Source: Fulvimarina sp040239565
Lineage (GTDB): Bacteria > Pseudomonadota > Alphaproteobacteria > Rhizobiales > Rhizobiaceae
Assembly (NCBI RefSeq): GCF_040239565.1
Contig: NZ_JBEHWS010000009.1
Coordinates: forward strand, 1-64,000
Direction: 5' to 3'
DNA length: 64,000 nt
Part shown: positions 17,825 to 26,857 of the stretch, piece after piece
Position numbering within the stretch: the first letter of the stretch is position 1
Layout of the letters: the number at the start of each line of letters is the position of its first letter
Notes under the pieces: model-generated
Told to the model about the DNA's origin: nothing
Seen by the model: only the letters and a program-made list of their open reading frames with translations
Databases searched by the model: none
Translations under genes and position numbers: made by a program

Positions 17825-18565
17825 GTGTCGATCCTTTTTCCCGCCATCGACCTCAAGGATGGTGCCTGCGTTCGCCTGAAACTCGGGCTCATGGATCAGG
17901 CGACCGTCTATAATGCCGATCCGGCGGGCCAGGCGCGGGAGTTTCGCGATGTCGGCTTCAGCCATCTCCACGTCGTCGACCTGAACGGGGCCTTCAAAGG
18001 CGACTCGGTGAACGGCGAGGCAGTCGACGCCATTCTTGCGGCTGTCGGCGCTGAGATGAAAGTCCAGCTCGGCGGCGGCATCCGCACCATGGCGGATATC
18101 GAGGGCTGGCTGGCGAAGGGCCTGTCGCGTGTCATCCTCGGCACGGTCGCTGTGCGCGATCCAGAGCTCGTGAAAGACGCGGCAAAGCGCTTTCCGGGCC
18201 AGGTCGCTGTCGGCATCGACGCAAAGGGCGGGAAAGTGGCCGTCGAAGGCTGGGCGGAAACCTCCGAACTCACCGCCGTCGATCTTGCGAAGCGCTTCGA
18301 GGACGCGGGCGTCTCCGCCATCATATATACCGATATCGACCGCGACGGCGTTCTCGCCGGCATCAACTGGCCGGCGACCATCGATCTCGCCGAAGCCGTC
18401 TCAATCCCCGTCATCGCCTCGGGCGGCCTCGCCTCGATGGCCGACATCGTTCGCATGACGATGCCGGACGCGAAAGCCCTCGAAGGCGCTATCTCGGGAC
18501 GCGCTCTCTATGACGGGCGGATCGACCCGAAAGAGGCACTTCAGGTGCTCTCCGGCAAAAACTGA
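17825..18565 (+). CDS. hisA: ProFAR isomerase
   Basis: A beta/alpha-barrel isomerase of 246 residues converting ProFAR to PRFAR. The first catalytic Asp lies in FPAIDLKDGACVRL and the second in YTDIDRDGVLAG; phosphate-binding loops are QLGGGIRTMADIE and PVIASGGLASMADI. The start is a GTG at 17825 with a GGAGAG ribosome binding site about eight bases ahead; no nearby ATG fits. It is followed by the convergent hydrolase gene. Confidence 0.96.
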   Translation: MSILFPAIDLKDGACVRLKLGLMDQATVYNADPAGQAREFRDVGFSHLHVVDLNGAFKGDSVNGEAVDAILAAVGAEMKVQLGGGIRTMADIEGWLAKGLSRVILGTVAVRDPELVKDAAKRFPGQVAVGIDAKGGKVAVEGWAETSELTAVDLAKRFEDAGVSAIIYTDIDRDGVLAGINWPATIDLAEAVSIPVIASGGLASMADIVRMTMPDAKALEGAISGRALYDGRIDPKEALQVLSGKN

Positions 18566-18575
18566 TCGAAGGGCC

Positions 18576-19424
18576 CTATCCGCACACGGCCTGGCCGAGG
18601 AACCGCTTCACCGCCTGATTGAACTCCTCCGGTGCGTCGATGTTCGGCACATGCCCGCCCTCGACGAAGGTGATCTCAGCGCGACCGAGGCGCCGCGCGA
18701 TTTCACCGGCATGAGAGACGACGACGCTCGTTTCATGCTTGCCCAGAATGACGAGGCAGGGCTTATCCGCGATCTCGACGGTCACCGGATCAGCGGCGAC
18801 GACGGCGGCATAGGTCGCAACGATCGCTTCCGGTGGCATCTGCGAGAACCCGTCGACGAAGTGATCGCCGGCCGCCCGGCCGACCCATTTCCAGCCGAGC
18901 AGCAGCCGCGCGAGCGTCAGGCCGAGGCGAGCGGTTCTCCGCCGTCCGAAAAGCCGGAAGAACGGCCACAAGATGCGTTGCGGGCCCAGCCATTCGACGG
19001 CGCGGCGGACGGGCCCCGTCAGAGAAAGTGCGAGCGGGGTATCGGCCAGAATCAGCCCCGCAATTCGGCTTGGCGCGAGAGAGGACATCGACAGCGCGAC
19101 CATTCCGCCAAGCGAGACGCCACAGATAAAGGCTCGCTCGATACCGAGTGCGTCGAGAAGCGCGATCATGTCCCGCGCATGGGCCTCGATCGCCAGTTCC
19201 TCGAACGGCCCAGCCGTTTCACCATGTCCACGTAGATCCGGCACGATGACGCGGCGTTCATCTGCAAACACCTTCGCCTGCCCATCCCAGACATGCCGCG
19301 TCTGCACGGCGCCGTGGAGGAAAACCAGCGGAGGCTCATCTCGCCCGGCCCGGTCGAAATCGTCGAGCGCAAAGCGCGTTTCGCCGATTTCGATGATCTT
19401 CGATTGCTGTGAGGCTGGTTTCAA
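18576..19424 (-). CDS. Alpha/beta fold hydrolase
   Basis: A 282-residue alpha/beta hydrolase. The oxyanion region is PPLVFLHGAVQ, the nucleophile elbow GVSLGG near residue 104, an Asp is expected in the PCLVILGKHETSV strand and the catalytic His in EGGHVPNIDAPEEF near the C terminus. It resembles enol-lactonase and related esterases, but the substrate is unknown. It lies on the minus strand between hisA and hisF, so it is an insertion into the histidine operon, together with the divergent Uma2 gene starting 74 bases away. Confidence 0.85.
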   Translation of the reverse strand: MKPASQQSKIIEIGETRFALDDFDRAGRDEPPLVFLHGAVQTRHVWDGQAKVFADERRVIVPDLRGHGETAGPFEELAIEAHARDMIALLDALGIERAFICGVSLGGMVALSMSSLAPSRIAGLILADTPLALSLTGPVRRAVEWLGPQRILWPFFRLFGRRRTARLGLTLARLLLGWKWVGRAAGDHFVDGFSQMPPEAIVATYAAVVAADPVTVEIADKPCLVILGKHETSVVVSHAGEIARRLGRAEITFVEGGHVPNIDAPEEFNQAVKRFLGQAVCG

Positions 19425-19498
19425 ACGAAAAGATCGATCCTTCGGCCGATGCGGGCGGCGATTTGCGCGGCTGTGGAACGCTGGTAGACTGCCAGCTG

Positions 19499-20056
19499 AT
19501 GAACATCCAGTCGCAACCCGTCATGACTGCCGACGAATTCCTCCGCTGGAACGAGGGCCGCGAGGGAAAACGCGAACTCGTGCATGGACGGGTGTATGAG
19601 ATGATGACAGGCGGCAGCCGAAAGCACGCTGAGATCATGCTCAATCTCGCGATCGTCTTTCGGACGGTTCTGAATACGGACGACTACGTGGTGACCGCAG
19701 CGGATTACGCCGTACGGACACCAGTCGGCATCCGCTATCCAGACATTCTGGTCCTCACACGCGACTTGGAGGGCAAAAGCCTCGCCACCGAACATCCACT
19801 TCTCGTCGCCGAAATCCTCTCCCCCTCCTCGCTCGCGATCGATTTCGGCGAGAAGGCAGAAGAGTACACGGCGATCGAGAGCCTCAGGCACTATCTCGTC
19901 CTCTCGCAGGACGAGCCCCGGGTCTGGCTCTGGTCGCGGAACGAAGACGGCGCATTCCAGCGACCGAAGATGATTGAAGGTGCGGAAAGCGATCTGCCTC
20001 TCACGGGATTCGATCTCACCCTCAAGCTTGCCGAGCTCTATCGCGGCATCGCATAA
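19499..20056 (+). CDS. Uma2 family endonuclease-like protein
   Basis: A 185-residue protein of the Uma2 (DUF820) family, related to restriction-endonuclease folds. It begins MTADEFLRWNEGREGKRELV, a hallmark of the family, and has the PD-(D/E)xK-like core in GIRYPDILVLTRD followed by LLVAEILSPSSLAIDFGEKAEEYTAI. The biological role of the family is not established. The ATG at 19499 gives the family-like N terminus; the frame is open 30 codons further upstream into the neighbouring gene. It reads the same way as hisF and might carry the promoter for the second half of the operon. Confidence 0.85.
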   Translation: MNIQSQPVMTADEFLRWNEGREGKRELVHGRVYEMMTGGSRKHAEIMLNLAIVFRTVLNTDDYVVTAADYAVRTPVGIRYPDILVLTRDLEGKSLATEHPLLVAEILSPSSLAIDFGEKAEEYTAIESLRHYLVLSQDEPRVWLWSRNEDGAFQRPKMIEGAESDLPLTGFDLTLKLAELYRGIA

Positions 20057-20094
20057 GCACCTGAGTATCACGCTCCAAAGATCGCAGCTTCGTC

Positions 20095-20898
20095 ATGACC
20101 CTCAAGGCCCGCATCATTCCCTGCCTCGACGTGAAAGACGGCCGTGTCGTCAAAGGCGTCAATTTCGAAGGCCTCCGCGATGCGGGCGATCCGGTGGAAG
20201 CGGCACGCGCCTATGATGCAGCCGGTGCTGACGAACTCTGCTTTCTCGACATCACCGCCTCCTCCGACGAGCGCGAAACGATCGTCGATGTGGTTCGCCG
20301 CACTGCCGAGCAATGCTTCATGCCAGTGACCGTCGGAGGCGGCGTCCGCACAGTACAGGACGTGCGAACGCTTCTCCTAGCTGGCGCCGACAAGGTCTCG
20401 ATCAATACGGCCGCCGTGAACCGGCCGGAGTTCGTGGGCGAAGCCGCGGACAAGTTCGGCGATCAGTGCATCGTGGTCGCGATCGATGCACGGCGCGTGA
20501 CAGATACTGGTGCCGAGCCGCGCTGGGAAATCTTCACCCATGGCGGCCGCCGGGAGACCGGCATCGACGCGATCGAATTCGCGCGGAAGGTCGTTTCGCT
20601 CGGGGCCGGCGAGATCCTGTTGACCTCGATGGACCGCGACGGCACGAAGGCCGGCTTCGACCTGGAGCTTACCAAAGCGATCAGCGACGCGGTGGCCGTC
20701 CCTGTCATCGCTTCGGGCGGTGTCGGCACGCTCGATCATCTCGTGGAAGGCGTCACCAAAGGCGGCGCGGCTGCGGTCCTAGCCGCCTCCATCTTCCATT
20801 TCGGCACCTACACGATTACCGAGGCCAAGGCGCATATGGCCAAGGCCGGGGTTCCCATGCGGCTCGATCCGGCCGATATTTCGCTCGATGCCGCCTGA
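20095..20898 (+). CDS. hisF: Imidazole glycerol phosphate synthase, cyclase subunit
   Basis: A beta/alpha barrel of 267 residues that works with HisH to form imidazoleglycerol phosphate and AICAR. Catalytic Asp residues lie in IIPCLDVKDGRVVKGVNF and VVAIDARRV; the phosphate-binding VTVGGGVRTVQDV and PVIASGGVGTLDHL loops are present. It sits 38 bases after the Uma2 gene and 27 before hisE. Confidence 0.97.
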   Translation: MTLKARIIPCLDVKDGRVVKGVNFEGLRDAGDPVEAARAYDAAGADELCFLDITASSDERETIVDVVRRTAEQCFMPVTVGGGVRTVQDVRTLLLAGADKVSINTAAVNRPEFVGEAADKFGDQCIVVAIDARRVTDTGAEPRWEIFTHGGRRETGIDAIEFARKVVSLGAGEILLTSMDRDGTKAGFDLELTKAISDAVAVPVIASGGVGTLDHLVEGVTKGGAAAVLAASIFHFGTYTITEAKAHMAKAGVPMRLDPADISLDAA

Positions 20899-20925
20899 TT
20901 CGCCGACCGCGGAAACGACAGTCCA

Positions 20926-21264
20926 ATGACAGAATTCAGCCTTTCCGATCTCGAAAAGATCGTCGCCGAACGCGCCAGCGCCTCGTCCGGTGAATCCTAT
21001 ACCGCTAAGCTGAAGGAAAAAGGCATCGGCCATGTCGCGAAAAAGCTGGGCGAAGAGTCGACCGAGACGGTAATCGCCTTGGTTTCGGAGGGCGACGAAC
21101 GCGTCGTCTCCGAGAGCGCCGATCTCATCTATCATCTCCTGGTAGCGCTCAATCTACGCAATATCCCGGCCTCCGACATCTTTGCCGAGCTCGGGCGCCG
21201 GACATCGACAAGCGGGCTTGAAGAGAAGGCCTCGCGGACGCCCGACGGACCACGCGACGGGTGA
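20926..21264 (+). CDS. hisE: Phosphoribosyl-ATP pyrophosphatase
   Basis: An all-helical NTP pyrophosphohydrolase, 112 residues, performing the second step of histidine synthesis. The metal-binding helices are KKLGEESTETVIALVSEGD and VSESADLIYHLLVAL. It is monofunctional, without a fused HisI. Its stop overlaps the GTG start of coaA by four bases (GTGA), a conserved arrangement in these bacteria. Confidence 0.95.
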   Translation: MTEFSLSDLEKIVAERASASSGESYTAKLKEKGIGHVAKKLGEESTETVIALVSEGDERVVSESADLIYHLLVALNLRNIPASDIFAELGRRTSTSGLEEKASRTPDGPRDG

Positions 21265-22232
21265 GCGAGCGGATGGATCAGCTCGAGCCAACACCCTTTT
21301 CGCCCTACCGGATTTTCTCGGCGCAGGAATGGTCCCAGTTTCGCGCCGATACCCCACTGACCCTGTCGGCCGCAGACCTCGAGCGCATCCGATCGATGAA
21401 CGATCCGGTGGACCTCGATGAGGTGACCAGGATCTATCTCTCGCTGTCTAGGCTTCTTTCGGCTCACGTCGAGGCGTCGCAGTTGCTGTTCGAGCAGCGT
21501 CAGCAATTCTTGTCCGGTAACGGCGTCGGCCACAAGACGCCTTTTGTCATCGGCATCGCCGGCTCCGTCGCCGTCGGAAAATCGACGACGGCCCGTCTGC
21601 TTCAGCTGCTACTCGGCCGCTGGCCGACTTCGCCCAAGGTCGCTCTCGTCACAACCGACGGCTTCCTCTTTCCGAATGCTGTGCTGGAATCGAAAGGACT
21701 CATGCGCCGCAAGGGCTTTCCGGAAAGCTATGATGTCGGCGAGATCCTGCGCTTTTTGTCGGATATCAAGGCCGGCGCGCCGCGCGTGACGGCGCCGGTC
21801 TACTCCCATTTCTATTACGACGTGACAAAGGGCGAGCGCGCAATGGTCGATCGCCCCGATATTCTCATCTTCGAGGGCCTCAACGTGCTTCAGGTTCAGA
21901 AGATGCCGCCGGACGGGCGTGCGGTGCCGTTCGTCTCGGATTTTTTCGACTACTCGATCTACATCGACGCGGAAGAAAGCGACATCCATCGCTGGTATAT
22001 CGATCGGTTCATGCGCCTTCGAGAGACGGCGTTTCAGCAGGAAGATTCGTTCTTCCACCGCTATGCCAATATTTCCGACGCCGATGCCCAGAACACCGCA
22101 GAAGATCTCTGGTCGCAGATCAATGCCGTCAATCTGCACGAGAACATTCTGCCGACCCGTCCGCGCGCCGACCTCATATTGAAGAAGGGGCCGACACACC
22201 TCATCGAACAGGTCGCGCTCCGGAAACTCTGA
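21261..22232 (+). CDS. coaA: Pantothenate kinase, type I
   Basis: Phosphorylates pantothenate, the first step of coenzyme A synthesis. The 323-residue protein has an N-terminal FSPYRIFSAQEWSQFRADTP, the P-loop GIAGSVAVGKSTTARLL near residue 96, and the type I signature TTDGFLFPNAVLE followed by RKGFPESYDV. The C-terminal INAVNLHENILPTRPRADLI is conserved. The start is GTG, coupled to hisE. A convergent hairpin terminator follows. Confidence 0.96.
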   Translation: MSERMDQLEPTPFSPYRIFSAQEWSQFRADTPLTLSAADLERIRSMNDPVDLDEVTRIYLSLSRLLSAHVEASQLLFEQRQQFLSGNGVGHKTPFVIGIAGSVAVGKSTTARLLQLLLGRWPTSPKVALVTTDGFLFPNAVLESKGLMRRKGFPESYDVGEILRFLSDIKAGAPRVTAPVYSHFYYDVTKGERAMVDRPDILIFEGLNVLQVQKMPPDGRAVPFVSDFFDYSIYIDAEESDIHRWYIDRFMRLRETAFQQEDSFFHRYANISDADAQNTAEDLWSQINAVNLHENILPTRPRADLILKKGPTHLIEQVALRKL

Positions 22233-22257
22233 AGCGGTCGCCTGTCGAACGAGGACA

Positions 22258-22285
22258 TTGGCTCCAGAGGTCGTTCTGGAGCCAA
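22258..22285. terminator. Hairpin between coaA and treY
   Basis: An 11-bp perfect stem (TTGGCTCCAGA and TCTGGAGCCAA) with a six-base loop lies 26 bases after coaA and 17 bases before the convergent treY end. There is no T-run, so termination from this hairpin alone is uncertain; it may serve both strands. Confidence 0.5.
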
Positions 22286-22301
22286 CGCTTATCCCGCGCG
22301 G

Positions 22302-25004
22302 TTACTGTGGCGTCGAAATCAACATCGCCACAGGCAGAACGCCGAGCACATCGGCCACCTGAATCTCGGAACCCGTCCATTCGGCGTCGGTCAAGACATC
22401 CGTGAACGTCTTGGAGGTGAGATCGTCGGGCAGGATTACCCGTGTATCCTGCCACCGTTCAGCCGGCACAGCTGGGTCGAGCTGGCCATCCAACAGTGAG
22501 AGCGTCATGCGCGGCGCGATGGTGATCGCAGTGATGCCGTCTTCCGAGACGCGCGCGAAGGCGACGATCCAGCCCGCCCCCGGTCCCTCGACTTCGAGCG
22601 GTACATAGCGGCCCGTCGTGAAAACCGACGGCGCGCCCTGACGCATGCGAAGGCCTGCCGCGGTGATCCGCGCTTTCAGATGGCCTGAGCGCCAATCGGA
22701 GAGAAGCGCCGCAGGATCGGCTTCGGCCTCCAAGGCCTCGATACGCGCGTCGAAGTCGACGGCGCGACGATTGTCCGGATCGACGAGGGAGAAATCGTAG
22801 AACTCGGTGCCCTGATAAATATCGGGCACACCTGGCGCCGTCAGCTTGATCACCGTCTGGGAGAGGCTGTTGAGAGCGCCAGCCGTCACGAAGGGTTGGA
22901 CACTGGACCAGAATTCCCCGATCAGTTCACCCTCAGGGTCGAGCATCGCCTCGACGAATGCTCGCAGCGCATTTTCGTATTTCTCGGCCGGCGCCGTCCA
23001 GCTGGTATAGCGCTTGGCCTCCCGCACGGCCTTTTCGGCGAATGCGGTGAGGCGCTCGGCAATCTCTTCGCACTGCTCTTTATCTGCCGGATCGAAGTCC
23101 GTCGGCAGCACGCCGAGCAGGGACTGGTAGAGCCCCCATTCGGTCGCCGGATCAGGCGAGAAGAGATCCGGCTCGATATCCTTGCGCCAGGCGGTCATCA
23201 CGGCGGCGAAATTCGAAACGAGCGAGCGCCAGCGCCCCGGTGCCTCCGACAGCGTGTAGATCCGCGCGCGGGCGTCCTCGCCGCGCTTCGTATCGTGGGT
23301 CGTCGTTGCAACGAGACCGGAGGGCTGATCCTCCAGCCGTATCTGCATCGCCTCGTGGAAGGCTTCGATATCGGCGCCGTACTGGTCGGGCTCGCCACCC
23401 ACCTCGTTGAGCGAGATCAGGCGGTTATAGCGGTAAAAGACTGTATCCTCGACCGCCTTCGCCATTACGGCGCCGGTCGTCTGCTGAAAACGGCGGGTAA
23501 AGTTGAGAGCGCCTGCAACGTCCTCGCCGTCCTCGAAATCGAGTTTCAGGAGCCTGCCGATGAACTGGATCGGCTCGTCCGCCTCGACCTCGCGGCGCGT
23601 CATCGCAAGATCGACCGCGTCGTCGATGATGGCGACGTCACGGCGGGGTACGCCATCGACGGACCCATAGGTGCGGTAGACAGGCAGCGCGGCGGCGACC
23701 TCCACGATCGAGCGCGCAAGCGTGTCGCGGCCGAGATCACGGGTGGATAGACCGCGTGAGGCAACGTCGAGCGCGAGGCCCGTCAGCACCGTTAGTTCGC
23801 CGGCCAGATTACGCAGGAAGATCGAGCGCTTCTCGGCGAGAATCATTGCGCGCAGGTCTTCGCGGCGTCCAAGGAAGGTGTGGTAAGCCTCGCTCATCCC
23901 CTCTTCGCGCTTGGGGTCGACATAAAGGCCGGAAAGCGCGGTGATGAACTCGTAGCCGGTCGTGCCGTCGATTGCCCAGGAAGAGCGAAGCCGCTCCTCG
24001 CCGGTCAGGATCTTCTCGACATGGATCGTCGGGGAGCGGCGGACGGCGCGAAACGCCTGGTTGAGATCGTCGAGATAGGTTTTCGGGTCCGCAAGACCAT
24101 CGACATGGTCGATCCGGATTCCGTCCAGCCGGCGCTCACGTGCCAGCCGGATGATCATCTGGTGGCTTTCACGGAAGACGCGGCGCATTTCCTGGCGAAC
24201 GCCGATGAGATCGGCGATCTCGAAGAAACGGCGATAGGTCAGGCGTTCACGGGCGGTGCGCCACCAGGCGAGCCGCCAGGCCTGAGCCTCGTGCAGGGCG
24301 TGAAGGGCCTGCCTGTCGGCATTGATCGTCTCGATCGCGGCATCAAGCGCTTCGCGGAAGCCGCTATCCTGAAGATGCTCACTGAGACGCTCACGAAGTT
24401 CGTCTGCTTCCGGCGGAGTCGAGACCGAGAAACGACGGACCAGACGGTCACGTTCGTCGTGGTCCATCAATCCGAAGACATGGCCATAAGTTCGAGGATC
24501 GACGGGCAGGCCATAGCCCGCGGCGTCGAAACGGAAAGCGGGCGCCGCCTCGTCGAGGACGATGGTCAGGTCGCCGGCTTCCAGCGCGTCGCCATAGGGC
24601 TTTCCAAGGACGGGAACGAGAATGCGCTTGGCTTCCCACGCGATATCGAACGTATAGGCGTAGCGGCTCTCCTCGCCCCAGCGCAGCACGTCCTCCCACC
24701 AATGGTTCTGCGGCGAGACGCCCATATGGTTGGGAACGAAATCAAGGATCAGCCCGATATCGGCTGAGGAGAGCGCGTTCGACATCTCCATGAAACCGCC
24801 AATACCGCCGAGATCCTCTTCCAGCGCGTTATAGTCGGTAACGTCGTAGCCGTGGGTGGAGCCTTCGGACGCGGCGAAGATCGGCGAGGCGTAGAGATGG
24901 CTGATACCGAGGCGCTTCCAGTAGCGGGCAAGATCGCGCGCGGCGGCGAAATCCGTGCCTTCCCTGAACTGGAGGCGGTATGTGGAGACGAGCGGCGCGC
25001 TCAT
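22302..25004 (-). CDS. treY: Malto-oligosyltrehalose synthase
   Basis: A GH13 enzyme that converts the reducing-end alpha-1,4 bond of maltodextrin into a trehalose alpha-1,1 bond. The 900-residue protein starts STYRLQFREGTDFAAARDL and has the family blocks LDFVPNHMGVSPQNHWWEDV, the nucleophile region DGIRIDHVDGLADP, the acid residue in VEKILTGEERLR and TTTHDTKRGEDARAR. The late PGVPDIYQGTE motif is also present. It is the third gene of treZ-malQ-treY, overlapping malQ by four bases. Confidence 0.96.
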   Translation of the reverse strand: MSAPLVSTYRLQFREGTDFAAARDLARYWKRLGISHLYASPIFAASEGSTHGYDVTDYNALEEDLGGIGGFMEMSNALSSADIGLILDFVPNHMGVSPQNHWWEDVLRWGEESRYAYTFDIAWEAKRILVPVLGKPYGDALEAGDLTIVLDEAAPAFRFDAAGYGLPVDPRTYGHVFGLMDHDERDRLVRRFSVSTPPEADELRERLSEHLQDSGFREALDAAIETINADRQALHALHEAQAWRLAWWRTARERLTYRRFFEIADLIGVRQEMRRVFRESHQMIIRLARERRLDGIRIDHVDGLADPKTYLDDLNQAFRAVRRSPTIHVEKILTGEERLRSSWAIDGTTGYEFITALSGLYVDPKREEGMSEAYHTFLGRREDLRAMILAEKRSIFLRNLAGELTVLTGLALDVASRGLSTRDLGRDTLARSIVEVAAALPVYRTYGSVDGVPRRDVAIIDDAVDLAMTRREVEADEPIQFIGRLLKLDFEDGEDVAGALNFTRRFQQTTGAVMAKAVEDTVFYRYNRLISLNEVGGEPDQYGADIEAFHEAMQIRLEDQPSGLVATTTHDTKRGEDARARIYTLSEAPGRWRSLVSNFAAVMTAWRKDIEPDLFSPDPATEWGLYQSLLGVLPTDFDPADKEQCEEIAERLTAFAEKAVREAKRYTSWTAPAEKYENALRAFVEAMLDPEGELIGEFWSSVQPFVTAGALNSLSQTVIKLTAPGVPDIYQGTEFYDFSLVDPDNRRAVDFDARIEALEAEADPAALLSDWRSGHLKARITAAGLRMRQGAPSVFTTGRYVPLEVEGPGAGWIVAFARVSEDGITAITIAPRMTLSLLDGQLDPAVPAERWQDTRVILPDDLTSKTFTDVLTDAEWTGSEIQVADVLGVLPVAMLISTPQ

Positions 25005-26857
25005 GAGGGATTCGGCCTTTCCTCGCGCATCGCCCGCGCCAGGCTCTTGAAGCGCTCGTTTTTTTCGAGGTCTTCAAGAGCGACGTCCTGGCGAATGCGC
25101 CAATTGGGGTATTGATCAGTGGTGCCGGGCAAATTCGGCTGGTGGGTGGCACCCAGCATGTCCTCCAGCTGGACGGTAAGGAGCAACGACGGCGTCCGCG
25201 CGACATAGCGGTGGATCGCCTCGCTGAGGACCTGGTTCAGCTCCTGCGAAAGCGGCACGTCGCCGTTGAGCATCTGCTCGTAGTCGTTCGGAATGAGGCT
25301 CGCCTTGCGCAGTGCGACCAGGAGATCGATCCGTTCCTCGGCGCGGCTCCTGAGGTCGCGCTGCGTCGATAGTTCGTCCTGTGTGCCGGCCTGCTCCCTC
25401 AATATGATGTCGGTGCCTCGCCACCAGCCGGCAAGCGGTGCGAGATCGTGGGTCGAGATGCAGGCGAGCGCGAGCTTCGGATAGGCGCTCGGCGCAAGGA
25501 AGGCATCATCCCGGCGCTCGAAATAGAGAACACGGTAGGAGAATACGTTGGCCGCCTCCATCGTTTCCCGGAAGCCCTCCGGCACGGTACCGAGATCCTC
25601 GCCGATGACGACGCAGTGATTGGCGTTCGAGGCATCGGCGACAGCATCGACCATCTCGCCCAGGGGATAGCGGACATAGCCGCCGCCCGCCGACGACTGA
25701 TCCTGCGGAATCCACCACAGCCGCGCGAGCCCCATGGCGTGGTCGATGCGCACCGCGCCGGCGTGCAGCGTGAGCTGCCCGAACGCGTTGCGAAGTGGCT
25801 TGTAGTCCCGTTGCGCCAGCGCCTTCGGCGAGAGCGGCGCGAGACCCCAGTCCTGGCCGGACGAGTTGAACATATCCGGTGGTGCGCCCACACGCGCGGC
25901 GGCGACGGTCAGCGCCGGATCGGCCCAGGTCTCCGCGCCGTCCGGCGCGACTCCGACGGCGAGATCGAGATAGAGGCCGATCGCCATGCCCTCGGATTTG
26001 GCCCGCGCCTGAACGCTCGCGATCTGCTCGTCGGCCTCGAATTGCAGCCATTTGTGGAAGTTGATCTCGTCGAGATGATCTCCCTCGAACGCCTGGACGG
26101 CATCGCTTTCACGATCCCTCAGCGGCTCCGGCCAGTGATGCCAGCCGGCATATCCACCAGCTGCAACCTGAGCCTCGGATATCGCCTCGAATAGCGCGAA
26201 GGCGTGGAGGGTCGAGCCGCCGCCGGATACGAACCGCTCGAAAGCCTGCGAAGACGTAATGTCGTCCTTGCGGGCCTCGAAGATCATCCGCAGCAGCCGG
26301 CTCTTCAGCGAAGTGACAGCCGGATAGTCGACGAGTGTCCCGTCGAGACCCTCGAAAAGCTCCGGCTCCTCGGCGCGCAGCGTCTCGATCGCCTTGCCGC
26401 CACCCTCGATCTTGTCGATCGCGAGATAAAGCGGGTTGTTGAAGCGCCGGGTCGAAGGAGAATAAGGCGAGAAGCGGTTGCCGTCAGCCATGAAGAGCGC
26501 ATGCAGAGGATTGACGCCGATAAAGGAGGCGCCCTCCTTCGCCCCGATCACCGCAAGCCGCGCCAGATCCTCGAAATCGCCGATTCCGAAGTTGCGACTG
26601 GAGCGCAGGCCGTAGAGCTGGCAGGAAATGCCCCAGCGCCGGTGATCGGCGACGACTGGTGGCAACGCACAACTCTTTCCGGGCGTCTGCCGCGCCTCAG
26701 TAAAATGCCCGGGTGCACCGCCGTCGGGATCGACCGAGAGCGCCGCGAGAAGGCGCTGCTTTGCCTCGTCGGAGATTTCCTTCCGCTCGCCCATCTCGGA
26801 CGTATAGACCGTCTGGATGCCGTGGCTATCAGCCAGCTGGTCAATTGATGGTCTCAA
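25001..26857 (-). CDS. malQ: 4-alpha-glucanotransferase
   Basis: A GH77 amylomaltase of 618 residues that redistributes alpha-1,4-glucan chains. Recognised by QLYGLRSSRNFGIGDFEDLA, NPLHALF, the nucleophile region VRIDHAMGLARLWWIP, the acid/base VIGEDLGTVPEGFRETM and STHDLAPLAGWW. Placed between treZ and treY with four-base overlaps on both sides, it probably lengthens short maltodextrins left by TreY/TreZ so that they can be used again. No debranching enzyme is present in this cluster. Confidence 0.95.
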   Translation of the reverse strand: MRPSIDQLADSHGIQTVYTSEMGERKEISDEAKQRLLAALSVDPDGGAPGHFTEARQTPGKSCALPPVVADHRRWGISCQLYGLRSSRNFGIGDFEDLARLAVIGAKEGASFIGVNPLHALFMADGNRFSPYSPSTRRFNNPLYLAIDKIEGGGKAIETLRAEEPELFEGLDGTLVDYPAVTSLKSRLLRMIFEARKDDITSSQAFERFVSGGGSTLHAFALFEAISEAQVAAGGYAGWHHWPEPLRDRESDAVQAFEGDHLDEINFHKWLQFEADEQIASVQARAKSEGMAIGLYLDLAVGVAPDGAETWADPALTVAAARVGAPPDMFNSSGQDWGLAPLSPKALAQRDYKPLRNAFGQLTLHAGAVRIDHAMGLARLWWIPQDQSSAGGGYVRYPLGEMVDAVADASNANHCVVIGEDLGTVPEGFRETMEAANVFSYRVLYFERRDDAFLAPSAYPKLALACISTHDLAPLAGWWRGTDIILREQAGTQDELSTQRDLRSRAEERIDLLVALRKASLIPNDYEQMLNGDVPLSQELNQVLSEAIHRYVARTPSLLLTVQLEDMLGATHQPNLPGTTDQYPNWRIRQDVALEDLEKNERFKSLARAMREERPNPS

